This document shows positions 45,908 through 54,545 of a stretch of DNA of 64,000 nt, in pieces. Source of the stretch: Bacteroides clarus YIT 12056 (GTDB taxonomy: Bacteria; Bacteroidota; Bacteroidia; Bacteroidales; Bacteroidaceae). Position 1 is the stretch's first letter; each line of letters starts with the position of its first letter. The notes below the pieces were generated by a model that was given only the letters and a program-made list of their open reading frames with translations, did not search any database and was not told the origin of the DNA. The DNA lies in assembly GCF_900129655.1 (NCBI RefSeq), contig NZ_FQWK01000001.1, forward strand, positions 1-64,000, in the 5' to 3' direction. Position numbers and translations under genes: made by a program.

Positions 45908-46726
45908 TTATTCCAATAACCTATGGTTATTATTATCGCCATTTCCCAATATGTTCATTTGATGAATCGCTATTTGGTTTAGCTTGACAAGACGTTCCCT
46001 TTGTGTCATACCCTGCTCGATAAAAACGGCATTCAGGTTTTCCATGTTCGACAGGCAGATCAGTTCATTGACAGTAGCATAATCACGAATATTACCTTTT
46101 AGGTCAGGATTTGTTTCCCGCCATTGTTTTGCTGTCATACCGAACATGGCTACATTCAACACGTCGGCTTCATTGGCATAAATAATACTTGCTTGCGCCG
46201 GTGTGACTTCCGGTGGAATAAGGTTTTGTTTTATGGCATCAGTATGTATGCGATAGTTGATTTTCGACAGCTCACGTTTTACCGACCAACCGAGTTGACG
46301 TTGTTCTTCAGTCTTTAATCGTTGAAATTCCTCGATAAGGTAGAGCTTGAAAGGTACGCTGATTGCGGAACCGAATTCAAAAGCGATATCCTTATGGGCG
46401 TACGTTCCGCCATAACGCCCCTTCTTTACGATGATACCGATGGCATTGGTGCGTTCTATCCATTCGGAAGCACTTAGTACAAAAGACGGTAGTCCTGCGC
46501 TCTTTCTAAAGTGGTCGAATTCGACCACTTTAAAATTAGGATTATGGATGACTTCCCATGTGCCAAGAAATTCAATCGTATAACGGCTTCTTATCCAGTT
46601 CTTAATCACATCCGCCGCTCTGCTGTCCCCCTCTTTGGCAGAAGCCATGTCGGTAAGAGATATATAATCTTGTTCTTCAAAATTAAGAACGGTAATCAGC
46701 GTGTCTTGAACGATAATTTTCGCCAT
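45908..46726 (-). CDS. KilA-N domain DNA-binding protein
   Basis: Protein of 272 residues of the phage/virus-associated KilA-N family. The start at 46726 is preferred to an upstream in-frame codon because a promoter element lies at 46756-46763. The KilA-N domain covers about 10-125: EQDYISLTDMASAKEGD, VIKNWIRSRYTIEFLGTWE and GRYGGTYAHKDIAFEFGSAIS. The C-terminal half (about 140-272) is helical, with no known domain. There are no phage genes around it; it stands alone between a fimbrillin gene and metA, so it is a domesticated or stranded element. Its function is unknown. Confidence 0.85.
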   Translation of the reverse strand: MAKIIVQDTLITVLNFEEQDYISLTDMASAKEGDSRAADVIKNWIRSRYTIEFLGTWEVIHNPNFKVVEFDHFRKSAGLPSFVLSASEWIERTNAIGIIVKKGRYGGTYAHKDIAFEFGSAISVPFKLYLIEEFQRLKTEEQRQLGWSVKRELSKINYRIHTDAIKQNLIPPEVTPAQASIIYANEADVLNVAMFGMTAKQWRETNPDLKGNIRDYATVNELICLSNMENLNAVFIEQGMTQRERLVKLNQIAIHQMNILGNGDNNNHRLLE

Positions 46727-46755
46727 TATGTAATCGATGCTTTGAGTTTCGGTCA

Positions 46756-46763
46756 CAAAGGTA
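46756..46763 (-). promoter_or_regulatory. Promoter -7 element of the KilA-N gene
   Basis: TACCTTTG on the minus strand matches TAnnTTTG and lies 29 nt before the ATG at 46726, which decides that start. Confidence 0.65.
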
Positions 46764-46889
46764 CTATAATTCACAAGATTATCCCCTTTCCAATGAACTA
46801 TTTGCAAAAATATGGTATGGAGATTCCGATAAAGGATATAATTCAACAAAAACTTCCGCAATTTATTTATATCGCTCTGATTTTTTATC

Positions 46890-46897
46890 TAACTTTA
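46890..46897 (+). promoter_or_regulatory. Possible promoter -7 element of metA
   Basis: TAACTTTA differs from TAnnTTTG only in the last base and lies 48 nt before the metA ATG. Confidence 0.45.
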
Positions 46898-46945
46898 CAC
46901 GCTAAAATCGTAAACAGTAATTAGTTAAACCATAGAACAGAGCTT

Positions 46946-47863
46946 ATGCCTTTAAATTTACCCGATAAACTTCCCGCGATAGAGCTGCTGAAAGAGGAAA
47001 ACATCTTCGTTATCGATAATTCACGTGCCACCCAACAGGACATTCGTCCGTTGCGGATTGTCATATTGAATCTGATGCCGTTAAAGATTACGACGGAAAC
47101 CGATTTGGTGCGTTTGCTGTCCAATACTCCGTTGCAGGTGGAGATTTCGTTTATGAAAATCAAGAGCCATACCTCAAAGAATACTCCGATAGAGCATATG
47201 AAAACTTTCTACACGGATTTTGAGAAGATGCGTGACGAGAAGTATGACGGCATGATTATCACCGGCGCTCCTGTGGAACAGATGGATTTTGAGGAAGTGA
47301 CCTATTGGGACGAGATTACCGAGATTTTCGATTGGGCGCGTACGCATGTCACGTCCACCCTTTATATCTGTTGGGCGGCGCAAGCCGGACTTTACCATCA
47401 TTACGGAGTGCCCAAATACTCGTTGGACGCAAAGATGTTCGGTATATTCGAGCATCGTACGCTGCAACCTCTCTATCCCATTTTCCGTGGTTTTGACGAT
47501 GTGTTCCATGTGCCCCACAGCCGCCATACGGAAGTTCGCAAGGAAGATATTCTGAAAGTTCCCGAACTGACACTGCTCTCGGAGTCGAGAGACGCGGGAG
47601 TCTACATGGTGATGGCGCGTAACGGACGTGAGTTTTTCGTAACCGGTCATTCCGAATACTCCCCGCTGACGCTCGATACGGAGTACCGTCGCGACTTGGA
47701 TAAGGGGTTGCCCATCGAGATGCCCCGCAATTACTATGTGGATGATAATCCGGACAAAGGCGTATTGGTGCGTTGGCGCGCGCATGCCAACCTGTTGTTT
47801 TCCAACTGGCTGAACTACTTTGTATATCAGGAAACCCCGTTCAACATTGAAGATATCAAATAG
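46946..47863 (+). CDS. metA: Homoserine O-acyltransferase, probably acetyl-CoA specific
   Basis: Activates homoserine in methionine synthesis. The 305-residue protein of the MetA type has the nucleophile Cys142 in ICWAAQAGLYHHYG and the His-Glu pair in VTGHSEYSPLTL. Residue 111 (in GAPVEQMDF) is Glu. In characterised MetA enzymes Glu at this position goes with acetyl-CoA and Gly with succinyl-CoA, so the product here is probably O-acetylhomoserine. This rests on numbering that matches the E. coli protein at Cys142. It is followed by a U32 peptidase gene one base after its stop. Confidence 0.93.
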   Translation: MPLNLPDKLPAIELLKEENIFVIDNSRATQQDIRPLRIVILNLMPLKITTETDLVRLLSNTPLQVEISFMKIKSHTSKNTPIEHMKTFYTDFEKMRDEKYDGMIITGAPVEQMDFEEVTYWDEITEIFDWARTHVTSTLYICWAAQAGLYHHYGVPKYSLDAKMFGIFEHRTLQPLYPIFRGFDDVFHVPHSRHTEVRKEDILKVPELTLLSESRDAGVYMVMARNGREFFVTGHSEYSPLTLDTEYRRDLDKGLPIEMPRNYYVDDNPDKGVLVRWRAHANLLFSNWLNYFVYQETPFNIEDIK

Positions 47864-47864
47864 T

Positions 47865-49724
47865 ATGATAAAGCAACGGAAAATAGAGCTGTTGGCGCCC
47901 GCCAAGAATCTGGAGTGCGGCATTGAAGCCGTCAATCATGGTGCGGATGCGGTATATATAGGCGCTCCGAAGTTCGGCGCACGTGCTGCGGCGGTTAATT
48001 CGCTGGAAGACATTGCCGCTTTGACGGCATACGCCCATTTATACAATGTACGTATCTATGTCACGGTAAATACCATTCTGAAAGAAGAAGAACTGGCGGA
48101 AACGGAAAAGATGATTTGGGAATTGTACCGTATCGGTGTAGATGCGCTGATTGTGCAGGACATGGGCATTACCCGTCTGAACCTGCCGCCCATACCGTTG
48201 CATGGCAGTACGCAGATGGACAACCGTACGCCGGAGAAAGTTCGTTTCCTGGCGGATGCGGGCTTTCGCCAAGTGGTGCTGGCGCGCGAGCTTTCATTGC
48301 AGGAGATACGCAATATCCATGAGGCCTGTCCGGAGACGCCTTTGGAAGTCTTTGTACATGGCGCGCTTTGTGTAAGTTATAGCGGACAGTGCTACGTCAG
48401 TCAGGCATGCTTTGGCAGAAGCGCCAACCGGGGAGAATGCGCCCAGTTCTGCCGCCTGCCGTTCAGTCTGGTGGATGCGGACGGAAAAACCATCGTCCGC
48501 GACAAGCACCTGCTCTCTTTGAAAGACTTGAACCAAAGTGAAGTGCTGGAAGACCTGCTGGATGCCGGCGCTTCTTCCCTGAAAATAGAGGGGCGGTTGA
48601 AAGACGTTTCTTACGTGAAGAATGTCACAGCCACTTACCGTCAGAAACTGGATGCTGTCTTTGCTCGCCGCAAGGAGTATGTACGCGCTTCCTCGGGCAT
48701 TTGCCGTTTCGGTTTCAAGCCACAATTGGACAAGAGTTTCAGCCGCGGCTTCACCCATTACTTTCTGCAAGGCCGCGACCGGGAAATATCCTCTTTCGAT
48801 ACGCCGAAATCCTTGGGCGAGGAGATGGGAACGATGAAAGAGCAGCGTGGCAACTACCTTACCGTGGCCGGAGTGAAACCCTTCCATAACGGAGACGGTG
48901 TTTGCTTTCTCGACGAACAGGGACGTTTGCAAGGTTTCCGCATCAATCGGGTGGACGGCAATAAATTGTATCCGGCAGGCGATATGCCCCGCATCAAACC
49001 GCGCACCCGTCTTTACCGTAATTTCGACCAGGACTTTGAGCGCGTCCTGGCCCGTAAGTCCGCCGAGCGTAAAATCGGCATAAAATGGGAACTGGCAGAT
49101 ACCCTTTCGGGCTTTGCGCTGACCGCCGAGGACGAGGACGACAATCGTATAACCTTGTCTTTCCCCTCTTCAAAAGAGCTTGCGCGTACTCCGCAACAGG
49201 ACAACCTGCGAACTCAGCTCGGTAAATTGGGAAATACTCCTTTCGAGGTACGGGACAGTGCCCCGGAAGCGGCTCCCGCCATTGCAATCAACCTGTCGCA
49301 GAACTGGTTCATACCCGCCTCGGTGATAGCCGACTGGCGCCGCCAAGCGATAGACAGGCTGATTGCCGCCCGTCGTATTACTTACCGCCGTGAGTTGCAC
49401 GTGTGGAAACCTACCCGCCACCGTTTCCCGATAACGTCCCTGACCTATTTGGGTAATGTGATGAATACTGCCGCCCGCGGCTTTTATCAGGCTCACGGGG
49501 TAGCTTCCATAGAACCGGCTTACGAGAAACAGGCCGTGCCCGAAGCCGTACTTATGTTCTGCAAACATTGCCTGCGTTATAGCATGGGCTGGTGTCCTAC
49601 GCATCAAAAGGGACAGTCCCCGTACCGGGAACCTTATTATCTGGTAGGAACGGACGGCAAACGCTTCCGTCTCGCCTTTGACTGCAAGAACTGCCAGATG
49701 AAAGTAAGTGAAGAGAAAGTATGA
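47865..49724 (+). CDS. U32 family peptidase-like protein
   Basis: Protein of 619 residues from the start at 47865; an upstream in-frame start would overlap metA by 44 nt and adds unrelated residues. The U32 signature is LEVFVHGALCVSYSGQCYVS near 162-181, and the start IELLAPAKNLECGIEAVNHGADAVYIG is typical of the TIM-barrel U32 domain. U32 proteins such as TrhP and RlhA act in hydroxylation of tRNA or rRNA rather than in general proteolysis, so an RNA-modification role is likely. A C-terminal region with a Cys cluster (CKHCLRYSMGWC, later CKNCQ) may bind metal or Fe-S. Its stop codon lies in an AT-rich repeat arm. Confidence 0.9.
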   Translation: MIKQRKIELLAPAKNLECGIEAVNHGADAVYIGAPKFGARAAAVNSLEDIAALTAYAHLYNVRIYVTVNTILKEEELAETEKMIWELYRIGVDALIVQDMGITRLNLPPIPLHGSTQMDNRTPEKVRFLADAGFRQVVLARELSLQEIRNIHEACPETPLEVFVHGALCVSYSGQCYVSQACFGRSANRGECAQFCRLPFSLVDADGKTIVRDKHLLSLKDLNQSEVLEDLLDAGASSLKIEGRLKDVSYVKNVTATYRQKLDAVFARRKEYVRASSGICRFGFKPQLDKSFSRGFTHYFLQGRDREISSFDTPKSLGEEMGTMKEQRGNYLTVAGVKPFHNGDGVCFLDEQGRLQGFRINRVDGNKLYPAGDMPRIKPRTRLYRNFDQDFERVLARKSAERKIGIKWELADTLSGFALTAEDEDDNRITLSFPSSKELARTPQQDNLRTQLGKLGNTPFEVRDSAPEAAPAIAINLSQNWFIPASVIADWRRQAIDRLIAARRITYRRELHVWKPTRHRFPITSLTYLGNVMNTAARGFYQAHGVASIEPAYEKQAVPEAVLMFCKHCLRYSMGWCPTHQKGQSPYREPYYLVGTDGKRFRLAFDCKNCQMKVSEEKV

Positions 49725-50016
49725 AGTATAAAATATAAGGTATACAGTATAAGTAAATGCATATAATCAGCTTATACTATCAGCCATCCGGAGCGAAGCG
49801 AAGAATCTCTTCCCTCTATACATCTAAAAAAAGAGTATTCTCTCCGCTCTGAATGACAGACTGTACAAGACGATTCAGAATAGGATGATTACGAATGAGT
49901 ATCGGAAATGTGTAATATGAAGAAAGAGGAAGTAAACATAAGTAGCTGTAAACGCGACACCACCGTCCGGCGTGTGCCCCGCCCTTTATGCTTCATACCT
50001 TATACTTTATACTTCA
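49721..50016. repeat. Inverted AT-rich repeats flanking a palindromic element
   Basis: The 25-nt stretch at 49721-49745 (starting ATGAAGTATAAAATATAAGG) is the reverse complement of 49992-50016 at 22 of 25 positions. Between them lies an imperfect hairpin: GGAGCGAAGCGAAGAATCTCT-type arm at 49790-49810 with AGAGTATTCTCTCCGCTCT at 49832-49850. The left arm covers the U32 stop codon and the right arm is translated within the next gene as its signal region. It looks like an old small mobile or REP-like element. Confidence 0.6.
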
Positions 50017-50954
50017 TATTTACTGTTTTTATTCTTACGTCCTGCCATTACCCCCGTCCCGACTTGGAAAACGGAAAACTGGGAGCAAAGACCCGCGATT
50101 CGCTGGCCTATCTGTATGAGCGTCATTATACGTGGAATACGAACTTGGAGGTACAGGATGATTCGGTGACGATAGCCTGTCTGCCTGTAAAGGATTGTTA
50201 CAACACGCTGTACAAAGGGGACAGGGTGGTAGTGGCGGAGTTTGCCATTCATCCCGCGGACAGCGTGGATAGCGTATGGGTGAAACTCGCCCATTCTCAG
50301 GAAGTGCAGGGCTGGCTTCGGGAAAAGGATATGATGCGGGCTTTTGTTCCTACGGATAGTATCTCCCAGGCTATTTACCTGTTCAGCGATACGCATGCGT
50401 CCTATTTCATTGTTATTTTCGCCTTGTTCGTGGCGGTATGGCTGTTTCGTGCGTTCCGGCGCAGGCAGTTGCAAATGGTCTGCTTCAATGATATAGACAG
50501 TGTATATCCGTTGCTGCTATGTCTGTTGCTGGCGTTCAGCGCCACCGTGTACGAGTCTATGCAGGTATTTGTGCCGGAGACGTGGCAGCATTTTTATTTC
50601 AATCCTACGCTATCGCCGTTTAAAGTACCGTTCGTGCTTTCTGTGTTCCTTATGAGCCTTTGGTTGTTTGTCATTGTGCTGCTGGCGGTGCTTGACGATT
50701 TGTTCCGTCTGCTGAGTCCGGCGGCGGCAGTGTTCTATCTGTTGGGGCTGGCCTCTTGTTGCATCTTCTGTTATTTCTTCTTTATATTGACTACCCAGAT
50801 ATATATCGGCTATTTGTTTATCGCCGTATTTGTGTGGGTATTCCTCAGGAAACTGCGTTCGTCACTGGCTGCATCCCGCTATCGCTGCGGCAATTGCGGA
50901 CAGAAGATAGGGGCGAAAGGAATTTGTCCGCATTGCGGGGCAATCAATGAATAA
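49908..50954 (+). CDS. Membrane protein with SH3-like domain and C-terminal zinc ribbon
   Basis: I do not recognise the full-length family. The 348-residue frame (ATG at 49908; another at 49917) has a hydrophobic segment ending in LTSC at about residue 46, which could be a lipoprotein signal. It is encoded partly by the repeat arm at 49994-50016. Residues of about 60-145 look like a beta-rich SH3-type domain (YKGDRVVVAEF, VKLAHSQEVQGWLRE). Four to five membrane helices lie between about 164 and 312. A rubredoxin-like zinc ribbon, CGNCGQKIGAKGICPHCGA, closes it. It may sense or bind envelope components. The true start is uncertain. Confidence 0.65.
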   Translation: MCNMKKEEVNISSCKRDTTVRRVPRPLCFIPYTLYFIFTVFILTSCHYPRPDLENGKLGAKTRDSLAYLYERHYTWNTNLEVQDDSVTIACLPVKDCYNTLYKGDRVVVAEFAIHPADSVDSVWVKLAHSQEVQGWLREKDMMRAFVPTDSISQAIYLFSDTHASYFIVIFALFVAVWLFRAFRRRQLQMVCFNDIDSVYPLLLCLLLAFSATVYESMQVFVPETWQHFYFNPTLSPFKVPFVLSVFLMSLWLFVIVLLAVLDDLFRLLSPAAAVFYLLGLASCCIFCYFFFILTTQIYIGYLFIAVFVWVFLRKLRSSLAASRYRCGNCGQKIGAKGICPHCGAINE

Positions 50955-50977
50955 GTATTTCATCGGTATCGGCGGTT

Positions 50978-51153
50978 GGTACATTCCGTTCCAAAGGCGG
51001 GTATGTTGTCTACCAACGGCCGGTATTCCATGTACCAACGGCTGGTACTCCGCATACCAAAGCGTGGTACCTCATGTACCAATGTGTGGTACTTCCCGTA
51101 CCAACGGTTGGTATTTCGCGTACCAAAGCATGGTATTACTTTGGTACACGTAA
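50978..51153. repeat. 22-bp tandem repeat array, eight copies
   Basis: GGTA begins at 50978, 51000, 51022, 51044, 51066, 51088, 51110 and 51132, an exact 22-bp period. Most units read GGTA, seven bases, then TACCAA, so each carries short inverted arms (GGTA/TACC). The link to the next unit, TACCA-N5-TGGTA, is also an inverted repeat. The middle bases vary. A last GGTA at 51143 breaks the period. The array fills the gap between a plus-strand gene and the 3' end of the TonB receptor gene. No unique spacers or cas genes are present, so it is not CRISPR. Confidence 0.88.
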
Positions 51154-51219
51154 CCTGTTTATGGTAAGTGGCTTGCGAAACCTGTTCGCAGGCTTGCCGA
51201 AAACGTTCGGTTTCATTTG

Positions 51220-53694
51220 CTAAAATCTGCAGCGCAGCTCGATTCCCGCCTGGATGGGGCGTCCTTTCTGCATGAACCCGTTGCCCATGCTCTCAAAGTA
51301 GAAAGCGGCATAATCCTTGTCCAGCGCGTTACGCACCCAGAAATCTATCTGTCCGCGGCCTTTCTGTAAACTGACACGTCCGTTCAGCGTACCGTAGAAC
51401 GACTGGCTGACGGTATTTTCTTCCGTCCAGTAGACGCGTCCTGCACCGGTATAGCCGGCATTCAGTTGGATGCGGTCCAGCCAATATCCCGGATTGATGC
51501 GGAAAATGTACTGCCCGCCTACGGTCAGCGTATGTTTGGGGACGAAAGGTACGTAGTGGCCGTTGTAGCTGATTTCCTGAAGTCGGCCGTTGACGCGGGC
51601 GTTGGTTACGTAATCCTTGAAGGTGGCGTACGTATAGCCGTAGCTGGTGTTCAGCGTGAAGTCGGTGGTGATGGCGGCAGCCAGAGCCAGTTCGGCGCCG
51701 AGGCTGCGGCTCTTGCCCGCGTTGACCGTCTCGCGTCCCAAGCCGCTCGCTCCCGCGAAACGTGAGATTTGCTGGTCGCGCGTCTCCAGCCAGAAGAGTG
51801 CGGCGTCGGTGCGCAGACGGTTATTGAAAAGGTTCAGGTGGGCTCCGATTTCATAGTTCCAGGTTTGCTCCGGCTTGTACTCGGTGGCGGAGCGGGCGTC
51901 GGGGTTCTCGCCTGCATCGGGGAACTTTTCGCTGATAAAATCTTTGTAAGATGCGCCGGGGGAGTTTTCTATGGCTTTCAGTACTTCTTCTTTCGTCTGT
52001 CGCTTCATGTCGTTTTGCAGGCTGGACTGCAACAGGTCGGAGAACATCTGGATGTTATATCCGCCCGAACGGTAGCCCTTGCTTACGGTTGCGTAAACGT
52101 TGCCCAGATTGTCTTTGAAATCGTATTGAAGGGCAAACTTAGGCAACAGTTGCAGGTAATCCTTATCGATGGAACCCCGGTAGCGTGACTGTACGGTGAG
52201 CGCCGTTTCGGGCATCATCGGTATTTCTTTGATAACCTGTCCGCCCCGTACCATTTCTCCCTTGATACCTACCGTATAGTCCATTGCGGTACCGGAGTCG
52301 TAGTTCATCTTCATCTTCTCGTAGTCCAGACGCAATCCGGCTGTGAAGGATAATCCCGTCAGACCGAATAAGTCCCGGAAAGTGGATTGGTGGAACAGCG
52401 CTCCGTTGAGAAGCGGCGTGTCGAAATTGCCGTTAATGAGCAGATTGCCGCTGCCGAGTTGCAAGGACGGCAGGATATTGAGTCCCATGCCCGGCATCAT
52501 GGTAACTTCTATTTTGGAAGGGATTACACTGCCCAGCATCTGCCCCAGCATATTCATGCCGTCTTCTCTGAAGGTCACCGGTGCGTCGGTTGTCAGCCAT
52601 TGGTAGAAGCCGAATACACCCGTGGCCCATTGCCAGCGGCCGTTACCTTTGCTTTTCATCACAATCTCTTCGCTCAGGGTATGGATGCGCTGCTTTTGTT
52701 CCAGCGTATAAATATCTTTTGCGGTGAAATCCTGGTCGATGAACATGCGGTCTTTCAGGAACTGATAACCCGTTACGGCGCTCAGGGTGAAGCGCTGCGC
52801 CTGGTATTCGAGGTTCAGCCCTGTATTCAGCAGATTGCGGTAGTAACTGCTTTCGCGGTTGTTGGAGATTGTACCGATATAGGATTTCATGTCTTCGCTT
52901 TGGGCGGCGGGATTGACGCTGCCTGTATAATAGTACGGATAGCCGCCCTGGTCGCTGTATTCGTAGCTTATGTTCAAGTCCGCTTTCCAGTTCTCGGAAG
53001 GCAGGTAGATGCCGCGGAAGCGTCCTCCGGCCGACTGCCCTTTATCTATTTTCTTATTGTTCAGCGCCGCGTTGCGGAAGAAACCGCCTTCGTAGTCATA
53101 GAAGCCGCCGGTGGAGAAAGCGAAACGCTCGGACACCCGGTGGTAATGCGTCAGCGAAGTGTTGTAGGCATTGTGCGTGCCCGCGCCCATGCGGAAGTCT
53201 GTGCCCTGATAGGAGAAAGGCGATTTGGTGTGAATCTTAATCAGCCCGCCCATCGCGTTGCGTCCGTACAGGGTTCCTTGCGGGCCGCGCAATACGTCGA
53301 TGCGTTCGATGTCGGAGTAGTCGAAGTCGAAAGCGGATTTGTCGATGTAGGGGATGTTGTCCACATACAGTCCGATGGACGGCGTGTTGATGCGCGAGCC
53401 GATGCCTCGGATGTAAACGGCGGAAGTCAGGCGTGAGCCGTAGTCGGGGATGAACATGTTGGGAACAAGTCCTGTCAGGTTCTTGATGGAGCCCACCCGG
53501 GCAGCCTGCATGTCTTCCTGCGAAAGCAGGGTGACGGCCGTGGGCAGCTCGCGCAACTTGCGGTTTTCTTTGGGCGCTGCGATGACGAGGATTTCTTCAA
53601 CGTCCACTACTTTCAGGGTGTCCAGGTCTTCTGCAAGCGCATTGCCGGCAGTGAGGAGCATCAGAATCAGGGTGATAATCTTATATTGTTTCAT
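51220..53694 (-). CDS. TonB-dependent outer-membrane receptor
   Basis: Energised outer-membrane uptake receptor of 824 residues; the start at 53694 gives a clean signal peptide (MKQYKIITLILMLLTAGNALA). It lacks the carboxypeptidase-like N-terminal domain found in SusC proteins. The plug domain follows directly (VVDVEEILVIAAPKENRKL as probable TonB box region, then RGIGSRI and IERIDVLRGPQGTLYGRNAMGG). The 22-strand barrel ends in an aromatic-type C-terminus, GIELRCRF. No SusD partner is present, so the ligand is more likely an iron chelate, cobalamin or similar small molecule than a glycan. Its base composition looks more GC-rich than its neighbours. A LuxR-type gene lies 88 nt upstream, same strand. 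Confidence 0.92.
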   Translation of the reverse strand: MKQYKIITLILMLLTAGNALAEDLDTLKVVDVEEILVIAAPKENRKLRELPTAVTLLSQEDMQAARVGSIKNLTGLVPNMFIPDYGSRLTSAVYIRGIGSRINTPSIGLYVDNIPYIDKSAFDFDYSDIERIDVLRGPQGTLYGRNAMGGLIKIHTKSPFSYQGTDFRMGAGTHNAYNTSLTHYHRVSERFAFSTGGFYDYEGGFFRNAALNNKKIDKGQSAGGRFRGIYLPSENWKADLNISYEYSDQGGYPYYYTGSVNPAAQSEDMKSYIGTISNNRESSYYRNLLNTGLNLEYQAQRFTLSAVTGYQFLKDRMFIDQDFTAKDIYTLEQKQRIHTLSEEIVMKSKGNGRWQWATGVFGFYQWLTTDAPVTFREDGMNMLGQMLGSVIPSKIEVTMMPGMGLNILPSLQLGSGNLLINGNFDTPLLNGALFHQSTFRDLFGLTGLSFTAGLRLDYEKMKMNYDSGTAMDYTVGIKGEMVRGGQVIKEIPMMPETALTVQSRYRGSIDKDYLQLLPKFALQYDFKDNLGNVYATVSKGYRSGGYNIQMFSDLLQSSLQNDMKRQTKEEVLKAIENSPGASYKDFISEKFPDAGENPDARSATEYKPEQTWNYEIGAHLNLFNNRLRTDAALFWLETRDQQISRFAGASGLGRETVNAGKSRSLGAELALAAAITTDFTLNTSYGYTYATFKDYVTNARVNGRLQEISYNGHYVPFVPKHTLTVGGQYIFRINPGYWLDRIQLNAGYTGAGRVYWTEENTVSQSFYGTLNGRVSLQKGRGQIDFWVRNALDKDYAAFYFESMGNGFMQKGRPIQAGIELRCRF

Positions 53695-53782
53695 AACTGG
53701 TTTTATTTCGGCTGCAAAGTAACGCGAAATCTCCAGTCCGTGCAATCCTAATTTATGAGGATTATGAGGGGGAAGCGCTTTA

Positions 53783-54403
53783 TTATATCCCGTCGGCGTC
53801 AATGTAGCCGTGCATCACGGCGTAAATGGTCAGTCCCGATACGGACTTGATGCCCAGCTTCTCCACGATGTTCTTGCGGTGGGTGATGACGGTGGTGAGG
53901 CTGATGTTCAGTTTGTCGGCAATCTCTTTGTTGATGAGCCCTTTGGTGATGAGTACCAGCACTTCTATTTCGCGGGCGGACAGGTCGTGGTCGTCGGCGC
54001 CGTTGGCGGCATGGGGCGGCATGGAGGAGCGGGAGCCGTCCGGTTGCTTGCCCGGATGCCCGTGGTGATGGCCGTACCGGTGCAGTTGGAGAATATCTTT
54101 GATGAGGCTTTTCTCGTCCTGATAGATGTTCAGGGTGGGTACTCCCGATAGCTGGGGCTGGTTGTCGCCGCCTGCCAGTACGATGGTTTTGGGTTTGCGG
54201 GGCAGGAAGAAAGAGGTATGCTCGAAGTATATCCGGGAAGAGATGAAGTAATGGGCGTACATGTCGGGCGTGTCGTCCATGAGTTCGGCGAAAGAACGGA
54301 ACACGCGGATGGTGGCCATCGGGATAATCTCTTCCAGAAGGTTCTGCAATCCCAAAGAGGTCAGTGTGTTGGGAGCGACGATTGCTATTTCGGGAGTTGT
54401 CAT
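53783..54403 (-). CDS. LuxR-type regulator with degenerate receiver and His-rich linker
   Basis: DNA-binding protein of 206 residues. The start at 54403 is fixed by a promoter element about 20 nt upstream. The C-terminal LuxR/GerE helix-turn-helix (about 145-200) is clear: LSAREIEVLVLITKGLINKEIA and TVITHRKNIVEKLGI. The N-terminal part (1-110) has receiver-like size and layout, but the acidic pair and the phospho-acceptor Asp are missing (PNTLTS, FISSRIYFE). Between them is a linker with seven His residues (HRYGHHHGHPG plus HAAN and HD) that could bind metal. It is upstream of the TonB receptor gene and probably controls it. Confidence 0.85.
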   Translation of the reverse strand: MTTPEIAIVAPNTLTSLGLQNLLEEIIPMATIRVFRSFAELMDDTPDMYAHYFISSRIYFEHTSFFLPRKPKTIVLAGGDNQPQLSGVPTLNIYQDEKSLIKDILQLHRYGHHHGHPGKQPDGSRSSMPPHAANGADDHDLSAREIEVLVLITKGLINKEIADKLNISLTTVITHRKNIVEKLGIKSVSGLTIYAVMHGYIDADGI

Positions 54404-54423
54404 AAAGATACAGGGTTTGCCCG

Positions 54424-54431
54424 CAAAAGTA
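54424..54431 (-). promoter_or_regulatory. Promoter -7 element of the LuxR-type gene
   Basis: TACTTTTG on the minus strand matches TAnnTTTG and lies 20 nt before the ATG at 54403, giving a very short leader. Confidence 0.65.
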
Positions 54432-54545
54432 CGGATTATTTTTGTATCATCCTTATAATGCGGGGAAATGAATTTCGCCCGAATGCAGAACTCTGTCACT
54501 CTCTTATTTGTTAGTAGTTTATAACTAACTTAAAACCTTAACGTT

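Noticed and set aside
45908..46861. 317-residue version of the KilA-N gene
   Set aside because: The extra N-terminus lies upstream of the promoter element at 46756-46763 and does not belong to the KilA-N domain.
47820..49724. U32 peptidase starting at 47820
   Set aside because: That start lies 44 nt inside metA and adds unrelated residues; the ATG at 47865 leads straight into the conserved domain.
50978..51153. Possible CRISPR array
   Set aside because: Units follow each other with no unique spacers, the period is only 22 bp and there are no cas genes.
52387..53436. 349-residue plus-strand ORF opposite the TonB receptor
   Set aside because: The receptor reading has signal peptide, plug and barrel features; the opposite frame is Val/Ala/Gly-rich shadow sequence.
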